Shown here one piece after another: positions 9,701-16,955 of a stretch of DNA of 64,000 bases; within the stretch, counting starts at the first letter, position 1; each line of letters opens with the position of its first letter. The translations under genes were made by a program, and so were the position numbers. The notes beneath the pieces were generated by a model. The model was not told the origin of the DNA. It searched no databases and saw only the letters and a list, made by a program, of their open reading frames with translations. Source of the DNA: Planctomycetota bacterium (GTDB lineage: Bacteria > Planctomycetota > UBA1135 > GCA-002686595); NCBI GenBank assembly GCA_020638835.1, contig JACKHV010000001.1, positions 930,001 to 994,000 of the forward strand. The letters are read 5' to 3'.

Positions 9701-10083
9701 TAGGCGAGGTAGAGCGCCCCATCGGGGCCGCGCAGTACGCCGTGCGGTCCGTGCTCGTCGCCGTTCGCGAAGGGCACGAGGAGGCGCGCGTCGGCGCCGT
9801 CGGCGGAGAGGCGCCAGAGGCCCAACTCGGGCTTCGACCCCGCGCTGCGCCGACCGACGACGAAGGCGGCGTCTTCCTCCGCCAGCAGCCCCTGCACGTC
9901 GCGGAAGTCGGGCGCGAAGGGCTCGGTCTGCTCGAAGAAGCCGTCTCCGTCCGCGTCGACGACGCGCATCACGCCGCGCTCCTCGCTGCCGACGAACAGC
10001 GAGCCGTCCGGCGCGCCGGTCATGCACAGCAGGGAGGCGGCGACGGCGCCCGCGCGCTGGAGCTCGAAGAGCAGGTCTTCCAT
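6703..10083 (-). CDS. propeller, heme-binding cytochrome and DUF1080 multidomain protein
   Basis: The 1126-residue protein has three parts. The first about 400 residues look like the sugar-dehydrogenase-type beta-propeller common in planctomycetes (DGDGFFEQTEPF, HGPHGVL). A helical, HEAT-like middle follows (about 430-720), and then a planctomycete heme-binding domain with C-G-A-C-H at residues 816-820. The last 180 residues are a DUF1080 (3-keto-disaccharide hydrolase/LamG-like) domain with typical NSGLQYRS and GWNHVHLRIEGD elements. Such proteins are normally periplasmic and linked to polysaccharide or sugar oxidation. Oddly, the chosen ATG at 10083 gives no signal peptide, and the in-frame region upstream to 10308 is arginine-rich with no hydrophobic stretch. 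Confidence 0.8.
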   Translation of the reverse strand: MEDLLFELQRAGAVAASLLCMTGAPDGSLFVGSEERGVMRVVDADGDGFFEQTEPFAPDFRDVQGLLAEEDAAFVVGRRSAGSKPELGLWRLSADGADARLLVPFANGDEHGPHGVLRGPDGALYLAYGDLTRPTSAPAAPLPPEQPRLLPPLEDPSGYAARAAWPFGGVLRVDDARGAWTQYAYGMRNPYDLAFDAEGELFTVDADMEWDVGWCGFRPVRACAVVEGGDHGWRTGSDPLPAWCPELVPPIALLDRASPTGVLHASALRWPRAMQSTLVVGDWLKGRVLGVALEPDGAGWTGESRVLYQSAVPLPITDLVADANGELLLCTGGRGQRGGLFRLHYTGVVDADEPPVVDERAAALRAERRALEDPEVAAPTPHEVYAPTDDRWLARARLARAATMPTPEHASEELKQGGARIRSWIARSQSGKARRGVRRIGPVLVAPAGVRRGEALRALELATACGMTIDAEDHALLVDFARDVMADSNADHAASAACLLAALAPTGAAGALLDELERTDSRETALQRARCLAALAPALALEERARFLSFCAEASGWTGGSSLHGWIQALYDAAIDTASDADLAQLAEQGALDARGVATAIARRPAATAELLPELRDGFERIARDAEPAIAASRRRDVLRALGAEPDARLAPWLRALTTEEPPVARAALVLLAACRQDDDEALCLQGLLAGSYEVREACAEYFLAREPVDFDAETARAMLDGAGRRGARNGRPMLLVLAHWTGRHAPASDSAGWPLALEEWRRWFGERFPDYDPPAPSPDQGPRWTIERQLAFLQRSAERPSSAARGSFVFERSGCGACHALGGRGADGTGYGPDLDGVGLRLDTLGLLNAIGDPSRDVPERWAAVRAVLSGGTSVEGRLLREDAEHVVLLSPLGLERRIDRTQLEALEPTERSPMPDGLLDALSLEELKDLLAFLRADGVVDAAGVDEPRWLPLLEGKQLARWEGDGAHWTFADGVLSGTAEQLPRNEYLMHATDFGDFELEFDVCAPRANSGLQYRSVLEDGADDPIGYQADVGQKYWGSLYATDGRGLLAEPEVELRREVVDAEGWNHVHLRIEGDRHRIEVNGALMVDVRDEAHGAGRLGLQLHRDMTMRVWFANLRIRPLR

Positions 10084-10306
10084 CGCGCGAGAGGATAGCG
10101 GGGCGCAAGCTCCTCGTCGCTCGCGGCGTCGAGATCGCGAGGCTCCGCGCCGCGCCCGCGTCGCGCTCGAGAGCCCGCGCTGGACCGGGGCGATCACCCG
10201 CGATCGAACTACGCACAAACGGCAGGCGCAGTACGCCGCGCTGCCCTCGGCGCCGTGTGCGCCGCGCGGATAGGATGGCGGGTCGGTCTCAGCTCGGAGG
10301 AAGATC

Positions 10307-11896
10307 ATGAGCAGGTCACCTTCCTACAAGCGCGCTACGCTCGAGGATCGCTACGACGCGATCGTCGTCGGTTCGGGGATCGGCGGCCTGGGCGTGGCGG
10401 CGATGCTCGCCAAGCTCGCGAAGCGCCGCGTGCTGGTGCTCGAGCGGCACTACGTCGCCGGCGGATTCACGCACGCGTTCACGCGGCCCGGCTTCGAGTG
10501 GGACGTGGGCGTGCACTACGTCGGCGGCGTCGTCGACCCCGAATCGCCGCTGCTGAAGTGGTGGGACTTCCTGACCGAAGGTCGGCTCGAGTGGGCTTCG
10601 GTGGGGGACGTGTACGACGAGTTCCTCATCGGGCAGGAGCGCTACGAGTTCCCCCGCGGGCGCGAGCGCTGGCGCGAGAGCATGCAGCGTCGCTTCCCGA
10701 GCGAAGCGCGGGCGATCGACGAGTACCTGGCGGCGACGTGGTCGTCGAACCGCTGGAGCGCGCTCTACTTCGCCGAGAAGCTGCTGCCGCCGCTGCTGCG
10801 CGCGACGGTCGGACCGCTGATGCGCGCGCCGTTCCTGCGCCGTGGCGGCAGGACGACGCTGGACGTGTTGCGCGGGTTCACGCTCGACGAGGAACTGATC
10901 GGCGTCCTGACCGGCCAGTGGGGCGACTACGGCGCGCCGCCGAGCCTCAGCAGCTTCGGCGCGCACGCGACGATGGCCGAGCACTACTTCGATGGCGCGG
11001 GCTTCCCGGTGGGCGGCGCGGGCCGGATCGCGGAGTCGATCCTGCCGGTGATCGAGCGCGAGGGCGGCGCGGTGGTCGTCTCCGCGGACGTGCAAGAGGT
11101 CCTGGTCGCGGACGGACGCGCGCGCGGCGTGCGCATGGCGGACGGTCGCGAGCTGCTCGCCGACACGGTGATCAGCGACGCCGGAGCGGTCACGACCTAT
11201 GAGCAACTCGTCGGCGACGAGTCCGCGACGAAGGTCGTGCGCGACGGGATCGCGCAGCTGCCGCCTTCTCCGGGTCACGTCTGCCTCTACGTGGGACTCG
11301 ACGAGTCTAGCGCCGAGGCCGGACTCCCCAAGGCGAACCTGTGGGTGCACCCGACTCGCGATCACGACGCGAACTGGAAACGGCTCGTCGACGATCCGGA
11401 AGCGCCGCTGCCGCTGTACTTCTCCTTCTCCTCGGCGAAGGACCCGAGCTTCGAGGAACGTCACCCCGGACACGCGACGGTGGACGTCCTCGCCTTCGTT
11501 CCCTTCGACTGGTTCTCGCGCTGGGAAGCCACGCGATGGGGTGAGCGCGGCGCGGACTACGACGCCTTCAAGGCGCGCCTCACCGAGCGCTTGACCGAAG
11601 CGCTGTACCGACACGTCCCCGGAGCTCGCGGTCACGTCGTGCACGCCGAGCTCTCCACGCCGCTCTCGACCCGGCACTTCACGAACCACGCGCACGGCGA
11701 GGTCTACGGCCTCGGGCACACGCCCGAGCGCTATCGCTACGCGCCGCTCGGCCCGCGCACGCCGATCCGGAAGCTCTACCTGACCGGGAACGACGTCGGC
11801 GTGTTCGGCGTCACGGGCGCGCTCTCGGGCGCGGCGCTCTGCGCGTCGGCGATCCTGCGGAAGAACGTGTACGGCGAGCTGGCGGAGGCGTCCTGA
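10307..11896 (+). CDS. FAD-dependent retinol-saturase/phytoene-desaturase-like oxidoreductase
   Basis: The 529-residue protein has an N-terminal dinucleotide-binding motif (VGSGIGGLG, glycines at 22, 24, 26 and 27) and an acidic residue ending the second strand (VLVLERH), followed by GGFTHAF. This is the pattern of the carotenoid isomerase/all-trans-retinol 13,14-reductase branch of the phytoene desaturase family. The C-terminal FAD signature (LYLTGNDVGVFGVTGALSGA) is also present. A strong ribosome site, GGAGG at 10296-10300, lies six bases before the ATG and fixes the start. It is divergent from the propeller gene. No crtB or other carotenoid genes are in the window, so the substrate (polyene or other lipid) is unknown. 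Confidence 0.85.
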   Translation: MSRSPSYKRATLEDRYDAIVVGSGIGGLGVAAMLAKLAKRRVLVLERHYVAGGFTHAFTRPGFEWDVGVHYVGGVVDPESPLLKWWDFLTEGRLEWASVGDVYDEFLIGQERYEFPRGRERWRESMQRRFPSEARAIDEYLAATWSSNRWSALYFAEKLLPPLLRATVGPLMRAPFLRRGGRTTLDVLRGFTLDEELIGVLTGQWGDYGAPPSLSSFGAHATMAEHYFDGAGFPVGGAGRIAESILPVIEREGGAVVVSADVQEVLVADGRARGVRMADGRELLADTVISDAGAVTTYEQLVGDESATKVVRDGIAQLPPSPGHVCLYVGLDESSAEAGLPKANLWVHPTRDHDANWKRLVDDPEAPLPLYFSFSSAKDPSFEERHPGHATVDVLAFVPFDWFSRWEATRWGERGADYDAFKARLTERLTEALYRHVPGARGHVVHAELSTPLSTRHFTNHAHGEVYGLGHTPERYRYAPLGPRTPIRKLYLTGNDVGVFGVTGALSGAALCASAILRKNVYGELAEAS

Positions 11897-12498
11897 CGCT
11901 CGGGAGTTGGCGGGGCTTCGCCGTCCGGGCCCCTCGCCGCGGATTCCGATTTTCGCGGTGCGGGGTTCGGTGCGCCGGGTCGCTCTCGTACTCGAAGGCG
12001 GAGCGGGCCCCACGGGGCCATCTGCAACGCTCCGCTCCTCAAGAACCCTCTCCTGATCCCTCTCCAGAACTCGCGCAGACGTCCGCAGTCCCGACGTCGA
12101 TCCGCTCGGCTCTCTCTCGTGGATCGACGGCCCGGGGCTCCCGGACGACGACTTGGCCCTCCTCCGCGCGCGCGACGCAACTCAAGAGGAGGAGGCCGCG
12201 GCGGTCCCACCGGTCCGGGACGCCGGGCCGTGAATGGCCGCCGACTGTTGGGAGCGGCTCCGAGCGATCGGAGTCGCTCCCGCTTCGTCGTGTTTCGCCG
12301 AGCGAAGTGAGCGGGTCCGCGCAGGTTCACAGTGCGCTGCTCCCGTCTTCATGATCCCGTCGCAGATCGGGAGAGGGCCGAGGCTACACTTTGTCGTCGC
12401 GCGCCGTAGTCGGCGCACCGATCCGGCGGGTTCTCCCCCGGAATCCGGCGACGACTCCGACCGCGAGGACGAAGACCCCCGACGACCTGAGAACGACG
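11897..12498. other. 602-base intergenic region
   Basis: No convincing coding frame lies here. Structure is limited to a 9-base inverted repeat (12094-12102 with 12120-12128) and the strong hairpin at 12250-12281. Promoter elements for the downstream cytochrome b562-like gene are not obvious. Confidence 0.5.
12250..12281 (+). terminator. 14-bp hairpin with GCGA tetraloop
   Basis: Bases 12250-12263 pair with 12268-12281 over 14 positions, one of them a G-U wobble on the plus strand, closing on a GCGA loop of the GNRA class. No U-tract follows. It could terminate a long 3' end of the flavoprotein transcript or be the core of a small structured RNA. Confidence 0.45.
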
Positions 12499-12975
12499 AT
12501 GAGAATCCCGAGCCTGCTCCCCGCCTGCGCGCTGCTCGCGCTGACCGCTACCGTCCCGATGTTCACCGCGGCCGCCGCCGAGTCGACTCCGCGCGCGAAC
12601 GTCGCCGTCGACGACCACCACGACTCCGCGCTGCACGAGGCGATGGAGACGCTGAAGGGCGCGCAGCGCTCGGTCAAGAAGCTGATGGGCGACCCCGTAG
12701 CGAACGAGGCGAAGCTGATGGAGGCGCTGCACTCGATGGAAGGTGCGGCGTTGACCGCCCTGGGCCAGACCCCCGCAGCGCCGGAAGGCGTGACGGGCAA
12801 GGCGCTCGAGCTGCACAACATCGGCTACAAGTCGGAGATGGCGAAGCTGCTGCAGACGATCCTCGGCATGCAGACCGCGACGCTGAACGGCGACAGCGCG
12901 GCGCTCGAGTCCGGCTACGAGGAACTCAATGCGACGAAGAAGGCCGGTCACGACGGGTACAAGCTCGACGACTGA
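12499..12975 (+). CDS. periplasmic cytochrome b562-like protein
   Basis: The 158-residue protein starts with a signal peptide (hydrophobic to about residue 26, then AAAAES) and continues as an all-helical domain. The mature part aligns by eye with cytochrome b562. An M-E-T-L stretch places Met49 where the axial methionine of b562 lies, and H151 in the C-terminal GHDGYK matches the axial histidine of the HQKYR end. The spacing (102 residues) is close to the 95 of E. coli b562. If correct it is a soluble periplasmic electron carrier, notable beside the multiheme locus that starts at 13003 on the other strand. The ATG at 12499 was chosen because the signal peptide begins there. Heme binding is inferred. 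Confidence 0.65.
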   Translation: MRIPSLLPACALLALTATVPMFTAAAAESTPRANVAVDDHHDSALHEAMETLKGAQRSVKKLMGDPVANEAKLMEALHSMEGAALTALGQTPAAPEGVTGKALELHNIGYKSEMAKLLQTILGMQTATLNGDSAALESGYEELNATKKAGHDGYKLDD

Positions 12976-13002
12976 TCGCCGCCGTCCACGCTGCGCTGTT
13001 TC

Positions 13003-13986
13003 CTAGCCCAGGAAGAAGCGCAGCAGGATCGGCAGCAGCGTGAGCGCGGCGAGACCCGCGAGGATCACGGCGCCGATCACGAGGAACAGGCGCGCGAGCG
13101 AGAAGGGCAGCTTGCCCGTGATGCCGCGCGCGTCCCCGCCCGACACGACGGCGCGGTAGAGGCGGTCCTCGTAGCGGTAGGCGAAGACCCAGGCCGGCAG
13201 CGCGAGGCGGCGCGTCTCGAGCGATTCGAGCAGCGCGGAGGTATGCACTTCGCGGAAGCGCGTGCCGGGCACGTGGTCGCGCTCGACGACGTGCGCCGCC
13301 GAGCGATGGATCGCCGAGACGATGCGGCGGCGCGCGCCGGAGCGCTGGACGTCGAAGGTCTCGAGCGCGACGGGCGTGCCGTCGGAGAGGACCGAGGGTT
13401 CCGCCGCGACGGCCTTCAAGTCCACGTAGGGCGCCAGCGCGCGGACTTCCTCTTCGCGTAGGCCGCGCGAGGCCGAGACGAGCACGTCGTCGAACGCGAG
13501 CTGCACCGCGCCGGAGTGCGGCGCCCACGCCGAGCGCCACGCGCCCTCGTTCGAGTCCGCCGTCCAGGTCACGTAGGCGCGCGCGTCGCAGACCCACGCG
13601 ACCCAGTAGATCGCCTTGATCGACTCGAGTCGGGCGCGCTGTGCGAGGTCGGCCGGGCGGAAGAAGCCTTGCCGTTTCAGCCAAGCCGCGAGAGCTGCGC
13701 GCGCCTCGTCGCGCGTGACGCGGAAAGGGGCGTAGCCTTCGGTCTGTTCGACCGGGTCGACAAGCTCCTCGAGTCGCATGACGGAGTCGCAGAAGCTGCA
13801 GTTGGGCGCGCCGACCTTCGCGTCGTACGAGACGGCGGCGCCGCAGCTCTCGCAGCGCAGTACCTGGATCGACGCGCGCGCGACGCTGCGCGCGTGCTCC
13901 TCCGCCGCGCGACCGCAGATCGCACAGCGCAGGTCGCCGGCCTCGAGCGGGCTCTCACAGCGTGAGCAGACGGCGCGTTGGGTCAC
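13003..13986 (-). CDS. double zinc-ribbon protein with C-terminal membrane anchor
   Basis: The 327-residue protein carries four CxxC knuckles, C7/C10 with C21/C24 and C45/C48 with C63/C66, forming two zinc ribbons. A mixed alpha/beta region follows, and the last 30 residues hold one or two membrane segments. It is a paralogue of the upstream gene: both have ribbon, a central domain with [FW]-[VL]-F-A-x-R-Y, then GxxxGKxPxS before the membrane segment. The GTG at 13986 overlaps the TGA of the upstream gene (GTGA), so the two are probably made together, perhaps as a heteromeric membrane complex. Function is not known. It is last in the minus-strand run that begins with the electron-transfer genes. 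Confidence 0.7.
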   Translation of the reverse strand: MTQRAVCSRCESPLEAGDLRCAICGRAAEEHARSVARASIQVLRCESCGAAVSYDAKVGAPNCSFCDSVMRLEELVDPVEQTEGYAPFRVTRDEARAALAAWLKRQGFFRPADLAQRARLESIKAIYWVAWVCDARAYVTWTADSNEGAWRSAWAPHSGAVQLAFDDVLVSASRGLREEEVRALAPYVDLKAVAAEPSVLSDGTPVALETFDVQRSGARRRIVSAIHRSAAHVVERDHVPGTRFREVHTSALLESLETRRLALPAWVFAYRYEDRLYRAVVSGGDARGITGKLPFSLARLFLVIGAVILAGLAALTLLPILLRFFLG

Positions 13987-14933
13987 AGGAAGCTCCCGAT
14001 CACGCCGAGCGCGAAGAGACCGAGCAGGAAGATCAGCGCGACGGCCAGCAGGCCGAGCAGCGAGCCCGCGACGATCTTGACGATCGAGCGCGGCACCTTG
14101 CCCTGCACCTCGCCCGTCTGGCCGTTGATCAGGATGCGCAGGCTCTCGGCGTTCGGGCCGTAGCGCGCCGCGAAGACCCAGATCGGCAGCAGCACGAGGT
14201 CCGTGTCCTCGGAGCTGAGCCGGCTGTCGAAGTGTTGCAGCGACGACGAGTCCCCGGGCAGGAAGTCCTCGATGCGGTCCTCGATGAACTCGAGCGCCTC
14301 GCTTCGCGCGAGCTCGTGCCCTTCGTCGCGCGAGAGCGTCGCCTCCTCCGCCGCCCAGCCGGAGACGATCGCGGGGTCGTAGCGCCGCATCGCGCGCAGG
14401 TCGAAGGGCTCGATCGTCTCGAGCTCCGCGTTGTCGAGGCCCTTCGAGGCCGTGACGAGCACGTCGAGCACGTAGCTCGCGTGGGTTCCAGAGAGCTCGC
14501 GCCACTCGGTCTTGGTGACCGTGCGCGTGCGGTGGACGGTGCGGCCCTTCGAGTCGGTCGTCGTGTACGACTCGGTCGTCGTGTAGTCCTCGCCGATGCG
14601 CGCCTCGTACTGCGAGTGCGCGATGCAGCCGTAGAGCCAGACCGGCAGGTAGATGCCTTCGACCGAGTGCACCTTCGCCTGCTTCAGCGCGGAAGGCGCG
14701 AAGAAGCGCGAGCGTCCGATCCAGGCCTTCACGCGCCGCTCCGCCTCGGCGCGGTCGATCACGAAGCCGAGGATGAAGTCCGGCGGTTCGCGGCGGGCGC
14801 TCGACTCACCGGCCGGTCGGTCGACGACGGACGGCGACGCGCAGAACGGACAGACGGCCGCGAAGCGATGCGCGGGCATCGTGAGCGTCGCGCCGCAGTC
14901 GTCGCAGCGGATCTCGAGCTGTTCCGTCTCCAT
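13983..14933 (-). CDS. zinc-ribbon protein with C-terminal membrane segments
   Basis: The 316-residue protein has one zinc ribbon (C10/C13 and C28/C31) and a threonine-rich insert (YTTTESYTTT). The C-terminus has one long or two short membrane spans (about residues 285-313) preceded by NGQTGEVQGKVPRS. That NGxTGxxxGKxP element is typical of bacterial zinc-ribbon membrane proteins of unknown role. It starts 48 bases after the 25-heme cytochrome stop and is coupled to the next paralogue. It may be part of the same transcript, but nothing in it suggests heme or electron transfer. Confidence 0.7.
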   Translation of the reverse strand: METEQLEIRCDDCGATLTMPAHRFAAVCPFCASPSVVDRPAGESSARREPPDFILGFVIDRAEAERRVKAWIGRSRFFAPSALKQAKVHSVEGIYLPVWLYGCIAHSQYEARIGEDYTTTESYTTTDSKGRTVHRTRTVTKTEWRELSGTHASYVLDVLVTASKGLDNAELETIEPFDLRAMRRYDPAIVSGWAAEEATLSRDEGHELARSEALEFIEDRIEDFLPGDSSSLQHFDSRLSSEDTDLVLLPIWVFAARYGPNAESLRILINGQTGEVQGKVPRSIVKIVAGSLLGLLAVALIFLLGLFALGVIGSFL

Positions 14934-14981
14934 CGCGCGCGACGATACGCGCGCGGCGGAGAGGGGGCAACCGGCGCCCGC

Positions 14982-16946
14982 TCAGTCCTCTTGGCCGTTC
15001 GGGTGGCAGCTGTAGCAGGCCTGGCTGTTCCAGGAGTAGCCGGGCACTTCGTCCGGATCGTGCTCGTCGTCCATCTCCGACTGCCGGTGCGCGTGGCAGT
15101 GCGTGCAGGAGAAGACGCGGTAGTTGCGCGGCTGCAGGTGGCAGTCAGCGCAGTCGTAGCCTGAGTGGTCGCCGCTCTCGATCGGGAACTGGTGCGTGAA
15201 GCTCGCCGGTTCCCAGTCGTTCGTCGAGTGGCACGTCTCGCAGATCGTCGGGAAGCCCGCGGCGATGTGGTTCGGTTCGGAGGTCGCGTTGTACTCGGCC
15301 AGATGGCAGACGTTGCAGTTCGTGAAGATGCCGACGTGACTCATGTTGACGGGGCTCCACATGTTCGTCGAGTGGCACTGGCCGCAGTTCGTGTTGCTGA
15401 TGCCGGCAGCGACGTGATCGGGCTGCCTCACGCCGACCAAGTCGAACTTGTCTCCGTGACAGACGGTGCACGAGGCCGTCAGCCCGGAGTGGGAAAAGGC
15501 CGCGTCGTTCCACGAATGGGGGTCGTGGCAAGATTCACAGGTCGTCGGGATCGTCCCCGCGGCGTGAGGCGGATCGAAGGCCACGGAGTAGTCGTCGAGG
15601 TGGCAGTTCGCGCAGCCGGACGTGATGCCGACGTGCGAGAAGACCGCACCCTCCCATTGGTTCGTCTCGTGGCAGAGCTCGCAGCTCATCGAGATGTTCA
15701 GGGAGACGTGGTTCGGGTCCGTCGCGGACTGGTAGTCGTCCGCGTGGCAGCTGGCGCAGTTCGTGCTGATGCCGCGGTGGCTGAACATGGCGCCTTCCCA
15801 GTTGTTCGTGTCGTGGCACAGCTCGCACGTCAGCGGGAAGTCGTTGCCGACGTGGTCCGGGTCGTTCGCGCCCTGGAAGTCGTCGGCGTGGCAGTTCGCG
15901 CATCCGGTCGTGATGCCCTTGTGGCTGAACATCGCTCCCTGCCAGTTGTTCGTGTCGTGGCACAACTCGCACGTCAGCGCGAAGTCGTTCGCGGCGTGGT
16001 CCGGGTCGCTCGCGCCTTGGTAGTCGGGGAGGTGGCAGTTCGAGCACGAAGCGCTGATCGCGGCGTGGTTGAAGTCGGCGCCGTCCCAGTGGCTCGTGTT
16101 GTGGCACGACTCGCAGGTCGTGGGGAAGTTCTGTGCGACGTGGTCGTCGGCGTTCTGGTAGTCCTGGTCGTGACAGCCGAAGCAGGTGGTCGGGATCCCG
16201 GTGAACACGTCACCGACGTGGCAGGCGACGCAGTCCGCGCTGCGGTGGGCGCCGGTCAGCGGGAAGGAGGCGTGGTTGAAGCCGGCGCCGTCCCAGGTCG
16301 TCGGGATGTGGCAGCGGTCGCAACCTTGCACCCAACCGTTCGCCTGGTGATCGGGGCTCGTCGCGGTCTGCAGGTCGTCCGCGTGGCAGGTGATGCACTC
16401 GACGTCGACGCGCGACCAGTTCCCGACTTCGCCGCCGGGGTGGCAGGCCCAGCACTGCACGGATGCGTGCGAGCCGACCAGCGGGAAGCGCGTGCGGTTG
16501 TGCTCGATGACCGCTTCCTGGACGATCCACGACTCGGGCGTGTGGCAGCTCGTGCAGTTCGCGCCGAAGTTGCCGCGGTGCACGTCCTGGTGGCAGCCCC
16601 AACAGCCGCGTTGCTCGAACATCTGCACCGGACCGCGGTCGTTGTGACAGCGCAGGCACTTCGCCTCGCCATGCGCGCCCTCGAGCGCGTAGCCGGTCTC
16701 CTTCAAGTGGTCGTACTCGAAGTCGTCGCGGATCTCGTTCCAGCTGCCTTCGACGTGGCACAGGCGGCAGTCGGCCGGGAAGCTGTCGTGGGGGACGACG
16801 ATGCCGTTGCCGATCCACCAACCTTGACGCGGCTGCGTGTCCTGCGGCGTTCCGGCGATGCAGGCGATGACGAGGCTGCAGAGCGCGATCACGCTGAGGA
16901 CGCGGGTGGCGCGCTGCGAGGCCGAGAGCTTTCGTTCGGTACTCAT
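14982..16946 (-). CDS. 25-CxxCH multiheme cytochrome c lipoprotein
   Basis: The 654-residue protein has 25 CxxCH motifs, so up to 25 c-type hemes. The signal peptide ends with a lipobox-like V-I-A-C (Cys29), suggesting a lipid-anchored envelope protein, probably at the outer membrane. From residue 301 the chain becomes a strict 48-residue repeat, each unit with two CxxCH motifs (first cysteines at 301, 349, 397, 445 and 493) and conserved W-x-x-A-x-F-x-H histidines that can serve as distal ligands. It begins nine bases after the beta-barrel gene and is likely its partner, by analogy with porin-cytochrome conduits such as Mtr or OmcB systems. No sequence match to those cytochromes is claimed. 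Confidence 0.92.
   Translation of the reverse strand: MSTERKLSASQRATRVLSVIALCSLVIACIAGTPQDTQPRQGWWIGNGIVVPHDSFPADCRLCHVEGSWNEIRDDFEYDHLKETGYALEGAHGEAKCLRCHNDRGPVQMFEQRGCWGCHQDVHRGNFGANCTSCHTPESWIVQEAVIEHNRTRFPLVGSHASVQCWACHPGGEVGNWSRVDVECITCHADDLQTATSPDHQANGWVQGCDRCHIPTTWDGAGFNHASFPLTGAHRSADCVACHVGDVFTGIPTTCFGCHDQDYQNADDHVAQNFPTTCESCHNTSHWDGADFNHAAISASCSNCHLPDYQGASDPDHAANDFALTCELCHDTNNWQGAMFSHKGITTGCANCHADDFQGANDPDHVGNDFPLTCELCHDTNNWEGAMFSHRGISTNCASCHADDYQSATDPNHVSLNISMSCELCHETNQWEGAVFSHVGITSGCANCHLDDYSVAFDPPHAAGTIPTTCESCHDPHSWNDAAFSHSGLTASCTVCHGDKFDLVGVRQPDHVAAGISNTNCGQCHSTNMWSPVNMSHVGIFTNCNVCHLAEYNATSEPNHIAAGFPTICETCHSTNDWEPASFTHQFPIESGDHSGYDCADCHLQPRNYRVFSCTHCHAHRQSEMDDEHDPDEVPGYSWNSQACYSCHPNGQED
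15327..16046 (-). repeat. tandem 48-codon di-heme repeats inside the cytochrome gene
   Basis: About five units of 144 bases, each encoding two CxxCH motifs, lie head to tail. Units beginning near 15781 and 15925 are almost identical over more than 60 bases, pointing to recent duplication or gene conversion. This is coding repeat, not a CRISPR array. Confidence 0.85.
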
Positions 16947-16955
16947 GTCTTCGTC

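Noticed and set aside
15327..16046. Regular repeats that could suggest a CRISPR array
   Set aside because: The period is 144 bases in phase with codons, and the repeats encode di-heme units with no spacers.
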